A stretch of DNA of 64,000 nt from Neelides folsomi (taxonomy: Eukaryota > Arthropoda > Collembola > Neelipleona > Neelidae): assembly GCA_034687125.1 (NCBI GenBank), contig JAQGBZ010000209.1, forward strand, positions 46,977-110,976. Direction: 5' to 3'. A model generated the notes under the pieces. The model was given only the letters and a program-made list of their open reading frames with translations, was not told the origin of the DNA and did no database searches. The position numbers and the translations under genes are program-made. Positions 1 through 16,200 of this stretch are shown here, one piece after another. Each line of letters starts with the position of its first letter. The stretch's first letter is position 1.

Positions 1-2922
<2,922 letters not shown>

Positions 2923-4234
2923 AAATCCCGGCCTTCCTCCCCCTCACCTCTTAACCCCCATCAAAAGACTCACGTGATTCAGATCAGTAATGAAGATTAT
3001 GAACCTTAATTGAATAATTATTATTTGACTCGTCCTTATCTTAATAAATTGATCAAATCCTTTTACCAGAGATTTCTCATTAAAACAGACACAAGTGAGG
3101 GAAAGGGAATTTTGAGAAAATGGCTCAGAGCCAAAAGTTTGACTTTGAGGCCATCTGGATTTATTTACCTTCAGTTTATACCTTTTGGGCCCGAAAGACG
3201 GCAGTGGAGTCGGAGTTTCATCAATGATATTTAAAGCTTCAATTGAGAAACGTTTGTTCACCATCAAAATAAAATAAAAGATGAAATTTAAACTAATCCG
3301 AGTAATTTAGACATACAAGTAGATTTAGATTTAATTTAAGATTTAATAACATTGGGAGATAAATTAATGGTCATTAAATATAATAAAATATAAATGTAGA
3401 GTAAGCTATGTAAGAATGAATTGAAATTTTTATTATCATGAGAATAATGGCTATGTGATTATGATTTTGATCCTCGTTGGTCGGATGATAAAGTTAAGAA
3501 CATAAATTTCATATGGATGTTATTTCAGTTTATTAAAAACCATTTTTTTATTTTATATATTTAACAATTAAAGCGATTGAAATTTATCATGTACAGATAT
3601 ATGTAGTAATTTAAACGAATAATTTGTATCCTCTTAATTTAATCCTTACAATTTATACAAATAAATATGAAGAAAGTGAATTATAACATTTTAACAATTA
3701 AAAAAATATGATTAAAGGAAATATGTATAATGAAAATGAAAGAAACTGTTCTTAAATATTTACACGTGGATAAGTAATTATAACATAAATGAAATTTTAA
3801 AAGTTTTTATTGTTTTAATTAATATTGTTTTATCGAGTGTAATATATTTTATACACTTAATATCCTTAATTTATACCTTTGTACACATTTGCCACTCACA
3901 TTGAGTTAGGCTTTCCAAGCATGAGATCGCGTTTTAAATTTATGAATAACTAATTAGCATATAATTCTACAAAATCACATTTCTAGTGTAATTCTAAAAA
4001 CATTGACCAGTGCAAATTAAAACTTAGATTTTGTGTAATAATTAATGGTACAGGATTTTAGTTATTGAAATATTTGAGTGAATGACATTTCCTTCAACTT
4101 GAATGTTTATCAGTATAAATGAATGTGTCCGATATGGAGAAGTGTAAATCGGTGTTCCATAGTGTGTCCCTTGGAAGGAGTTGTGAAATGGTTTATTGCA
4201 AGTGCCGTATTTCCTCCCTTGTGATGGCGGGAGT
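2923..4234. other. Intergenic, AADAT 5' flank / sGC alpha 3' flank
   Basis: AT-rich spacer between the sGC alpha stop codon and the AADAT start. It contains the likely sGC alpha poly(A) signal at 4192-4197 and presumably the AADAT promoter near 2930-3000. An open frame at 2944-3267 (minus) has no recognisable similarity and is not called. Confidence 0.6.
4192..4197 (-). terminator. Poly(A) signal AATAAA of sGC alpha
   Basis: A canonical AATAAA on the minus strand, about 38 nt past the sGC alpha TAA. This would give a very short 3' UTR. Confidence 0.5.
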
Positions 4235-7200
4235 TTAGAGATTGAGATCTTTCAGCGCGGCCTCAATGTGCTCTTTCAGGCTCCGGCTCTTCCCCACTTT
4301 CTGGTTCTTGTAGTTGTTGAGGAAGTGGGAAGTGCCGGGGACTTCATCGGGAAATCCTTTCGGCAGACATTCCCGACTTCGCCCCTCGAACTCAAACCCA
4401 GGCGTCTCGAGCAAAAACCTAGAAAAAACTTTGAAATCTCCCGCACATCGCACGATCCATCGGACGTTTAGTTGACCGCAGTGAGTGATTGGTGGGTGGT
4501 TTGTCTGGGGAGGAATTAACAAGGTTTATTTACGAGTGTGTTGTTGGACTGATGTTGATTCTCAGGGGTTCGCTGCCCGACTCGAACTTGTTCGCCAGGT
4601 TCACGTTGTTTCCAAAGAGACAATAACGCGGCATTTTGACACCCACGACTCCGGCCAGGGCGGAACCGGAGTGAATCCCAATCCGCATCTGTCAAGGGGA
4701 CTCTCAGGGGACTCATCCTTTCAATCTTTCTCTAACGAGATCTCACCCTGATGGCCTGTCCGTCATGGGTCTGGTGGTTCCCACAGGTTTGGATCATCAA
4801 CAGAGCCATCCAGGCAATCTGCTGGGCGTGTGTTGGGCTCTGCCGATGAAGACCCCCTGCCACGCAGTAAGCATCTCCAATCGTCTCCACCTGCAAAATT
4901 CATTCAATCCATTTAAATTTAACTCCCTCGTTATTTCTACAAAATATTCGCTTGTTGTCCCAAGTGCAATTCGCTTGTGCCCCAAGTGTAAATGAAGAAG
5001 ATTGGAACAGGATTTTATTGGAGCATTTGATTCCCAGTCCCAAGACGCCCCCGTTGTTGACAAATGGAGATGTCAAGAGTTGTTAAGATGGTGTAGGATG
5101 AATAATTGTTGCAGAGATAAGAAAAGTGTTTTGAGTGGGAGAGTCTTGTTAGTTCAATAAAGTTGTTTCTCGCATACGCGCGCATCAACCGACTCTTCAT
5201 TTCCTCGGAGGAAGAACCCTCCGGATCTTGTGGGTTGACGAGGGAAGTCGGGCGAGTGGAAAATTTATTCCCGCCCCTTCACCTCTAGAGTGTGGACAAA
5301 ACGAGTGTTGTCAACTTAATTTAATTCCACTGGTTGGGAATATGGAAATACCTTGAAAGAATTTTAAGTAGAAATATTATTGGGGAGTTTGCTTCACTTC
5401 CCACTCCTATCATGAAGAAAGAAAACACTGAGGTTTAAGAATGATCAAAAATACCATAAATACATATTCGGCAGCGGAGGATATCAATAGAATATTTGTA
5501 TGGAAAATGCGAATCCTCTAAATCAATAGTGACACAGAAATGACAAACAAATATTTTTTTGACAGAACAATTGAACAAATCCTGGACAACATTTGAAGCT
5601 CCCCATTTCCTATCCCAAACCATCATCGTCCCCTTCGCGGAGAGATTTCATATAACGAAATGAGACATTTTTAATATCAATAAATGAAAATATTGAGATG
5701 ATGAAAATATTTTATACGACGTCTGGTGAATGAAAATCGGGGATGGAGGAGGGAGGGGGCTATTTGATTAAAAGATGTGTTGCCTTGGAATGGATCAAAA
5801 ATGTTCATTGGAAATATTTTGAAAATGTTGCGTTCGTGTGGAAGTGAGGAGAGAGATGGGCCAAATCCCTCGCATGCCAGGACTTAAGCCGATAATGAAC
5901 CCGAAGAAGAACTGAAGGAATCTCACGTGGAATATCTCATAAGACCGGGGGGATTAAGCCTATCGGATCCTCATAAAAGCCAGAAAAAGAAATAACTGGA
6001 ATTTCCCACTTAACCTGTGTGTGTCCCAAAGGGTCAAAATGAATTCTCCATCAAATTCCCTCACGCGTCTCTTAATTGAAATGATCTTTTATGAGACAAA
6101 TGCCAAGAAATTGGGTTGTTCCAATTACGCACGCGATCCTCGTTAGGCAACAATTCATTTCCAACCAACTTCAACTCACCGTTCAATTCACAAATTACTC
6201 AACATTTTAATAACCTTCATTTCAAAGCTCATTTTTCCCAAACGAGGACCGCTTGGGGAAAATCAATAGGACGTAAAGTGAGATTTTTGCAGAGAATCTT
6301 CCCGAAGTTCACAGCTGTCTTTCTCAACGTCTTCAGTTGTGTCTTGGTGGGAAATGCCGTCTTGGAGATCCATAAAGGAACCCCCGCACATATGCAAATC
6401 TCATCACAAATGATTTTCAATTCTCGCTCAAGTGAAATGAAATCTTCCCCCGTTCCCACACATCCACTTTCATATTAAAATTTATAATTAATTTTAAATC
6501 CTACCATAAGTGCTAAAATATTTTAAAAAAATACAAATAAGTTTCATATTAAATTTCTAATCATTCTCCATCTTAACATATACATTATATAAGTACTCAC
6601 GTTATACCCATAACTACATACACTTAAGTATCCTGTATTTACATATGTATTATGTAATTAGATATATATACCTTATATTATATAGGATATATGGATATAT
6701 TCCAAGAAATGGGTTTACCTTGTAAATGTCCAACTGCCCGCAGAACTCATCAAATTGGGTGTAAAGATTTTGGAGCATGTTGACCACCATCATTGGCGTG
6801 GCCGTGGAGCATATGGACGTGAAGCCGACAATATCGCTGAAGAGCATCGTCACGTTGTCGTGGGTCTGGGCCTCGATCGTCTCCCCTAAATAGTTCCATA
6901 AACGATCTTGTCCCTAATTAGTGTAATGAACTGACCTAGCCAGAGCCTCTTGGCGATATCCGGTGGGAAAATGAGATGGAGGAGCGAGACGTTCTTTTCC
7001 CTTTCGCGATCAACGGCCCTTGAGGCCTCTTCAATAGAAGATCTCAATTTGTCCATTCGTCTCTTGAGCCCATCCTGGAGAAATGAACACGTTCTCATTA
7101 TTCCCCCTAACAATGAGGGAGGAAATCCATTTGTTCCCATTGACACTCATATACAGCTCATGTAACCTAGCCAACTACGCCATGTTTACATCCCTTTCCA

Positions 7201-10200
7201 AAGCTTTGGAAATGGGGAAAGGGGCAGATTGGGAAAAAAAGTAATCAGCTCGGCTCTTATAATTCAAGGAAAATAATTTGAAATTTAATTCTTACTTTCG
7301 CCTCATTGGGAAAAACAATAATGGTCCTTAAAGTTGTTTCCATCGTAACTATGTTTTTCAATATCCTTCGGGGAAGGAAAAATATTTCCTCTGGTTTCAA
7401 ACGATATGTAATATAATAAATATAATAAATATTATACAATAAATACCATATATAAATACCATATATACAAATATGTATCTAAACTGACCAACTATAATTT
7501 GTCAACTCCAAGTCAATTAAGTTAACATTTTTTATAAAATAAATATCTATGTAAATAAATATTTTTGTTTTCCAAGTAGTACAAAGAGAGTTGATTGGGT
7601 AGCAGGGAAGGAAAAACATGGATTTTGAAATGTTTCCCGAACTAAGCCCATTAGCAGGAGAGAAGGAAAACAAATTCACATTTGCCTCCAAGATAATTCT
7701 CAACTTCAAAGGTTCCTTCATTTCCTTTTGACTTCCTCCGTGGGCTCATTTTAATATTTCCATTTGAAATACAATTCTTCTCCTTCTACACATGTTTAGC
7801 TTCTCTTCCCAATTATCCAATTACCACACCATATCACTTTACCTTATTTGGCACAAATTTGGGTTGGGTGGAAAAACAAATCGTTATTTACCAACTCAAA
7901 ATTCCCTCCATCGAAAATTAAAATAAGAATGGACTCACCTGAGCACGTGACTGTTCCCCCACCAGAATGACGTCTCTGGTCGCGTCATGAATGGGAATGT
8001 CGGAAATGAACAACCCACGGGTCGTGAGACCTTCGAGGCCGTCAATGAGAGGCGATCCGAGGAATAATAAACATTTGGACTCCGAGCAGTCGATCATTTG
8101 TCCTTTTAATTCCATCCCCTGAAACAAAACGATTGTTCCAATAATTGGATATTTATTCACTCAGATTTCCTCCGATATTGGCAATTTAAAAGTTTAAATG
8201 GGAGGAATCTCGGGTTGTTTCTTTTAAATCATTAAGCTTGACTAATGAACCTCACAAGGCTCAGTTCTTTCCAGACCTATTGATGTGCTGTGTGAGAAAA
8301 CATTATCGGTCCCGCCATGGGTAATGGGTGCGTGGACCAAATTGTATCGAATAAATATAAATAAGTTGGAAATCATTGGAAGGAACGGCGGGAACATTTG
8401 GACTTCTGGTTCGCTAATTTGCCAATTCTCATTCGGGAGGCGTCGGGAGGTTGAGAAACTTTCCCTTTCATTACACGTTGTAAATAAGGTCGTTCGTGTC
8501 GGTCTGAAGGTGAGCGCAATAATAAATACATGAACTCGGTGCGAGGGGGGAAATTAAAGGATTCTCGGAGTTAAACTCTCTCCCTTTGGACACGTGATAA
8601 ATGGGCCAAACCTGCTGTGGCTGATCCTTGAGGAGATTCGAGAGACGGATGACGAAGGGAGTGTTCAGCCGCTCAAAGATCTTCTCATAGGAAATGAACT
8701 CAAAGTCGGGGCGGACGAATTGGAACAACTCGGAGACGAAGCCGGTCTTGGGCTTCTCCGCCCCCAGGCGATACATCTGGGCGAAGACCTTCAAGAGCGA
8801 CGACCCCAACTGGACGATCTTCAGCTCCTCGTTGAGGACAAAGTGCCAGGGGAAAGCTCGGGAAAAGTTCTCCACTGAGAGCGTCGCGTCCTTGGGCGCC
8901 TGGGAAAACTCCCCCTTGGCCCCCTCTCTGGGGGCAAAGGTGAGGTCGAAGAGGAGATGACCCCCCACCCTTCGCCCTTCGACCTTAACCCAGGGAAGGG
9001 CGTAGAAAGTGAGGGCGATGTTCTCCAGCACTGACTCGAAGAACGGGCAGAGAAGCTCGTCCTCGATCGTGGCCTTGTACCGCACCGTGTACTTTTCCTG
9101 GCGGGAGGGAAGTTCCTCGCCCGGGTTTTTCATCGTCACGATTGTCTCCGCGATGCTCTGCATGCTTTCAATACTACACAAATGAATATAATTAATCATA
9201 ATTATATTCATGTTCATTGGGTGTGACTAAAATGATAAAGTAGGGCCTAAATACTGTACTATTAGGTCAATGGTTACCAGTTACCAATGTACCAATGGTT
9301 ATCAGAATATAGTCTCACTTACCCCTGGGTGGAGTGTTTGAGGGCCTCAAGGACTCCGTCGAGATTGATGAGAAATTGGCCAAAGTCTGGGCCAAGGGAT
9401 CGATAAGCCCTTTCGTAGTGAGAGGCCAAAGTTCGAAAATACGCTTTCCCCAATTCTCTCGTGAAAGTGACCAAGGCAGCTGAAATATTTTGAAAAATTG
9501 AAATTTAGGAAACCACCAATTTCATTTAGGACCCATTCAATTCATGGAGAGGAAGGGGATTTGAATTTATTCTTTCAACCAAATTGATCTATTCACACTC
9601 CTTCCTTTAAAAGAACTTGGCTCATTGAGAACCATTATGCCGGCGGAGAAATCTCACATTTTCCTCACACTGGGGCCCAGATGGACCGGGAATGAATAAT
9701 GTTGACATGTGGTGAATTTCAAAATATCCAATTTCCCTCTGCTTCTTAGAGGGATTGGCATGTAAATCCCGTTCTTAACATCCACTCGAAAAGAGTAAAT
9801 CAAACCTATCATTTCATTCTTTTTATTACAGTCCTTCCAAGTATTTAATTCAGCTTTTCATGAGGAATCGGAGAAGTCATAGAAGGGGAAATATTGCAAG
9901 TTAAAACCGGGTCCTTTTTCTACTAAATACACATTTTGAGTACGGGAAAAAGATTTTTATCCCCGAGTTTACTCTCCCGCCCCGAACTCTCATTTGAGCT
10001 CTGGTGGGAAGGGACGGATAATAAAGGGACGGTTCAGAGGTGTTGAGACTTTTTATGACGTAGAAACGAATCTTATGGATCATCATAATTTTTATTGAAC
10101 CGACCTTCGTAGTCACATAATGCCTATCTCCCTCTGTACATTAAGTATTTATGCCAAATATCTCCCTGTGTACTATATGAATGGTATATGTAAGACATGA

Positions 10201-13200
10201 TGGACTGAAAGTATGGGGGCTGTGGTGAGAAACCAAATGCGTGTTGGCGGAAATAAAAGCCATCTTCATTTGAGCATTAAAAGCCTTTCCTTGGGATTCC
10301 TCAAATAAAAGGTTAAAGGAATTGATTGAGAGGATCTTTTACTCCCTGTGTTAAAAACGACGTGGAGTTTTGAGGTCCGTAATTGATTTTGAAGGGATAG
10401 GGAGCGGAAATGTGATTAGAAAAGGGGCCCATGTGCCCATTCTTCCCTCTAACCGGAGGAGAAAGGCGGAATTGTGAAAAGAGGAAAAGGATGCTGGCTA
10501 TAAATTAGAGATTCGCCGGATGTGGGATGATCATGAAAAGTGGGAGAGTTGAGGGGGCTTCCACAAACCATAAAAATGCGGGAGGACATATATATTTATT
10601 ATATTCTCCCAGGTTCAATAATTGGTCATAATCAATAATTTGAACATTTAATCAAAAAATAAAAGTAAATATGTAAAGTTCATTTAACAGAAAGTTAATA
10701 GGGAACTATGTACAATATATGTAATTCTTAATTCCCATTCATTTCTCACTTAATTTTATGTAGATACCTTAAAATTGTTTTAAAGGTAAAAAACTTAAGA
10801 GCGGTTTGGTAAAATTATGAGCTTTCCATTTGCATAAAAGTTATTTTTAGGCCCGAGGACCATTTTTATATCTACATTGGGAAAATGTCTTGAAGGGAGA
10901 GTTTTGACAATCAATGGGGTTCATTTTGTCGTCTATTCAAATGCGGAGATTCCCGTGAGGAGAAAAATAAAGTGGATATGAGAAGAAGTTAAGGTCGAAG
11001 CCGAGGGTCGTTAATGGTTGCACTTTATGTCCCAAATGGGTCTGCTCCTCCAATGACTTCCTCCAACAAGACGTTCCATTTGAATGTCAAAATGGTCCAT
11101 TTGAACATCTACGTAAATGTCTCCATGTTGGAAGTTCCATCAAAGGTAAATTTCCCAAATGATGAGAAGACGAGGAAAAAAGATTTAGAAATAATGAAGA
11201 AATCATTTCATGTCGGGACTCATCTTCTCTCATGGAACATTTGATGGGTTCGGCAGTGATTGTAAACAGTGGTTATGGTTATTATGGTATGTAATACTTC
11301 TTATGACTGCAATGTTCCATATATTCCTCATATTCATAAACTGTACCATACACGTACATAAATTATAGAAAATTTATGTGCATAACCAACACATATGTTT
11401 TTTGCAAAGGAAATATTAATTAGCCAGGATTCTTAAAAGGTTTTTTAAATGAATGCTAAAGTGTTTTTAAATCACTCTTTTTCTCTTTTCTTTTTTTTTA
11501 AAAAAATTAGCGAAAGTGGGAAGGGTCGAAAAAGCGTCGGTGGAGAGTTTTGATTTTCCTATAAATTTCATTTTTCTCCCCGCGAAGGAAGTTTGGGTGA
11601 AGGCGCGATGGTTCTTGAATCAAAATTTTCCAAAGGAGCCTGATGGGATTAAAAGATAAATGCGGGTTGTTGAGGAATCGAACCCAATTTCCTTCTTTTA
11701 TGGGGTCAATTGAGCTTTGGGGCAGTTGGAAGTTTTTCCGGGTTTTGATTCTTCCTCGGGTGGTTGGAAATGGCTTAATGGGTCGACCATGTGAAAAACC
11801 CTTCATTTTCTCCCGACCGAAGGTCGTTGGAACGTCGAGATGAAGAAATTTATTCTTCGCCCCTCTCGCTAAAAACCTTTGGTTGGGAGAAGATAGTTAA
11901 ACCATTAATTTCTTCTTCACATCGAGAGAAGTGGAGAGGAAGGGAGATTGGGAGCGTTCAATTCATATTCTGTATCAAATCCTTTGGAGGAAATCTCCTT
12001 GGTCCAAAGTCAATCCTAATCCCCTGGTTTTGAATCAAAAACGGAGGGTTTTTGGTTTAGGATTTAAATTCGGATTGGATTGTACATGAAATTGTTATTT
12101 TAAATTAATAATTCAATGCCTGGGAGTTTAAATGTTAAATAATTAAGGAATTAATATATATATTTGCCATTTTGTATGTAAGTCAATGATGTTGAGAGAA
12201 TTTCCTTGGAGAAAAGTTCTTTATAAATTATAAGCTTTCCCAAATCTGCCAAATCCGGAAAATTCCATTTTGGACGATCAAAAGGGTCTTAATTGGAAAC
12301 CATTTGCATGTTGGAGTGGAAACATCTAAAATTCATTTCCTTATTAAAAGGCGCAAATGCAGGAACCTCTTAATTAGACTCATTTTCTCCTAGGAGGCTC
12401 AAGGCGGAGTTGTCATAATTTACCTAACTAAATTCGCATGATGGATCCTTTTATTTTACTTTCCTCCAATTCCCATTTCATTAAAGTGGGGTTCATAATT
12501 CAAATGCGAATCAACCCAATTGTTTGTTTCTTCCCGCTCACTTTAAATAAACTCCCCGACTTTTGAGCCGTTCCCAATGAGGCCAAATATTATCCCGGGT
12601 AATCCTATTGTTGTATTAAACTCAAGGCCCCTGGAAATGGAGTTTTTACACCGCTGGGTTTTCATGTAATTTATTAATTCTTAAATCGTCCCATGGTTTA
12701 CGGCCGCGTTTATTTAAATAACAAATATGTATGGTAAACATTGGGTTTATTTCCTATGTAGGGCGGTCCATTTTGAAAGTGGTTTCCCATTTGGTGGAAT
12801 AAATGTTGGGACGTTGGGAGGATTGAAATCGGAGTTTGTGAGCGTATCAAATGCCTTTTCATTTCCTTTCTCTCCGAGGGCGGAGAAATAAACAATTTCA
12901 AAGGTAGTAGATTAAGATGTGGAGAAAAGGTAATTTATAGACCCGGTCCAATGGACAAACTTCCACCAAACAAAGGAAAATCCATAATTTGAGGAAAGAG
13001 GAATGAGAACCCGTCATCATATTGTTCGCAAAATTAATCCCAGCTTTGAATCACCCGCTTTCACCTCTTTTTTCACCCTCCATTTCCTCTTTCATTAAAT
13101 GTTTCAATATTCCCGCCTTAGGTCGCAAGATCTAATTTCATTATTTCTTTGTTTACCCGCTGGCTCCTCAACGAGGATCTGTCTCAGTTGACTGAAAATA

Positions 13201-16200
13201 TTTGTACTTTTCCCTCCCTCCTCTCGGACCTTTGACCTGAAATGTAAAAAATACATATTTAAAAAAGACATTTAAAAAAGACATATTTAAAAAGGCATGT
13301 TTTAGAAAGCCGAGGACATTTCAAATTCCCTGAGTGGTTGGATCAAAATGACCTCCGACGGCCTTTCCAATTGGCGGAACTTTGGATCGATTCTTCTGTG
13401 TTCAGTGGGTTTTTGTGAGAGATGAAGATGAACTTTCTCCTCCTCAACATCCCCAAGACATAAATCTGCGACATATGCATTATGCATCCCTTCCCACCCA
13501 TCCCACACATTCCTCAACCGCCCCAGTCAAAGGACCTGTTAACACCGAAGGACCGATTTTTAATAATCGGAATCCAAACTTCCCCCTGGAATAAAATAAA
13601 AGGGTAATTGGGCGTGAATTAAAATGTTTGTTCTGAAGGGTGGTCGTAAATTGCGGAGACTTATGAAGGTAGATAAACATTATGTTGGCCCTTATCAGGA
13701 GAAAGAATGATGTGGGAAATAGATTTATGATTATTTCTCCCTAAACTCAAACTACAAATTTTGATGTCGGGGGAAGTTTTCCCATCTTCGTCGTATTGGA
13801 ATTCCCTCAACAACTTCATGTCTCCGCAATGAGTTTTCCCCATCAAAAACGAGGGTCTGCCAACGGATGATCAATTCCGCCCTAAAACCCGCCCACCCCA
13901 AACGCCTTCCAACTGGGGGGAAGTAATAATTGGGAAAGGGGGGTATTATGAAATTTCTTAATGGAGGTTATTTGTATTCCACGTGGTGATATGAGAAAGT
14001 TTCTCTTGCTAATGGCCTAATGACGATAAATCCCATTTTGAGTAAATAAGGAGTTCCTTTGGGGACTCGGCGGAACAACGCGTCCGTTCAACTGAGGAAG
14101 GGCAAATAAGGATTTTCCATCCACCAACTTTCCTACTTTAATTATTGAATAATTGAAGCGTTTCCCTTTCTCCCGCTCTTTGGAGTCCCCGCCTAGGGAG
14201 AACAATTAGCCAAAGTCCCCCAGTGAGAGAAAGTGCAAATATGTTTCATAATTCCCTCCTCATCATTGTTTAATTGTTTTAATCCAAATCTCTCCTTCAA
14301 ACATACCCATTTCCTCGCCGAATGCAAATTGGAAATTCGAATCAATTCCCATTGTTTACAATAAATATTGTGTGGGAATCAACTTTTCAACAATTCCTCA
14401 TTTGCTGGGAAGGGGAATAAAAAAACTTACCAAACTTTGTCAGCTTTCTTGGTCCAGAGATCTGCCGAGTGGGTTTTCATGTACAGAAGACTTTTCTCCA
14501 CAAGCCCCTCCTACAAAACCCAACAAGCTTTTAATTCCAATTGAACTTAATTCCTTATCAATTTTCATTTATTCCAAAGTGTTGTTAATTGACGGAATTC
14601 AACCTTTATAACTCTTTTAATTAAGTTTGACGATCAATTTGGACAGAGTTGGAAAGACTCGGGGAGAGTCAACAAAATGCTTATAACTCATTAATTAACC
14701 CAAACTTGTGAAGATTTCCCTAAATGGATACATGCTTTCAACTACTTATTTAAGTTACTTATTAAACCTTAAATTATGCAAATGACATGACTCATTTACT
14801 TAATTAAAGGATTTAATTACTTAATTAAATCCAAATATTTGATTTAAATTGAAAGTTTCAATATTTTTAAAGAATCTCTATTTGTATTGTCAAACAACTC
14901 AAACAAGGTTTAAAATTTGGCTGGAAGTTGAATTTGAATTTGAGGCGCGTGAGTTAAATAGATTTAATTAAATCCTCCGTTTCACAAAACACAAGTCAAA
15001 CGAGGAATTCCAAATTAGAACAAATTTACTTCCTCATCAACCAAACAATCGATCTCCAATTACGCAATTATATTTCCATTTTACATTCCTTGGAATTAAT
15101 TTAGAGTTTATGGCCATTAGGTTTAAGGCGGCTTTGTGTGTGTGTGTATTAATTGGATTAAACATTTGATAATGATCCTCTAAGTTTGGGGGCTTAGAAA
15201 AGTATGTATAATTATATTTTTCCTAGGGTCTAATTAACGCGATTAAGATCTTAAACTCAATTATGTCGACAGTGATGAAGGGCAGGGGTTTGGGAAAGAA
15301 ATAAAGTTTCTTATAATCAACGAAGTTTAATTTAACATAATTATCCAGACTTTCTCAGAGTTGGGGATTTGTGTGTTGTGAGTCCTTAAGGTGGCATTAG
15401 ATCGCATTTACACTTGTCCTATAGATCCACCATGTAAGTAATAGGTTGCATTGGGCATAGGAATTCCCTATAAATCCTCTCTTTAATCTTCAAACTTGGA
15501 CTTTTTTCGGCTCATAAAGTTGGGTTAACTCCGTTGGAACAATAAATTCCTTCACTCCATCGATGGAACTTTTTGGACAAGTTTAGAAGAATTTTGAAGT
15601 TATTTAAACAAGTTGTTTTCATTGCAAGACTCAAAGGCCCCGTGTGTTCTAAATTGAAGGTAATCCGGATCTGCTGTTTAATTATGTTTGCTCCTGGTTT
15701 ACCCTCTTAAGTCAAGTCCCCAGCGGTTATTCGCCCAACACATCCAGCCCACATTGAGCTAAGGGCAAATATTTGAGCCCTCGAAAACATCTCAAGTCCT
15801 AACGGCAAACCCGTCATTATATGACCTAAATGTATGGCGAGAACACTTGAGAGTTATCAGATTAAGCGCAGGTTTTAGGGTGGAAGTTAATTAAATATCC
15901 AAAGAGCGGAGTTTAGCCAAGTGAGGTTTTATTAAAATTGACAGGATAGTTTTTCTAAGGATGTTTGTCTTCTGATATTTTGGAGGATGAAAGGATGAAT
16001 TATTCGGTTGGGGGAAAGTTAAAAGAGAATAAGAAAAAGTCCTACGGCACTCCATGGAAGGATTACACAATTTCATCATCTTTTTAAACTTTTCTTTTAA
16101 TACATATAGCCCTGGAACAACAGAAAAGACAATAAATTAAATTTAAACTTTCCCCGGGGCCCTTAACTTGGATAAATATCTCGTGTAATTTGATACATCT

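Noticed and set aside
8594-8960. Plus-strand open frames over sGC alpha exon 5
   Set aside because: Shadows of the minus-strand coding exon; no similarity of their own.
11507-12033. Open frames on both strands in sGC alpha intron 3
   Set aside because: No similarity, no phase-consistent splicing with sGC alpha, low-complexity composition.
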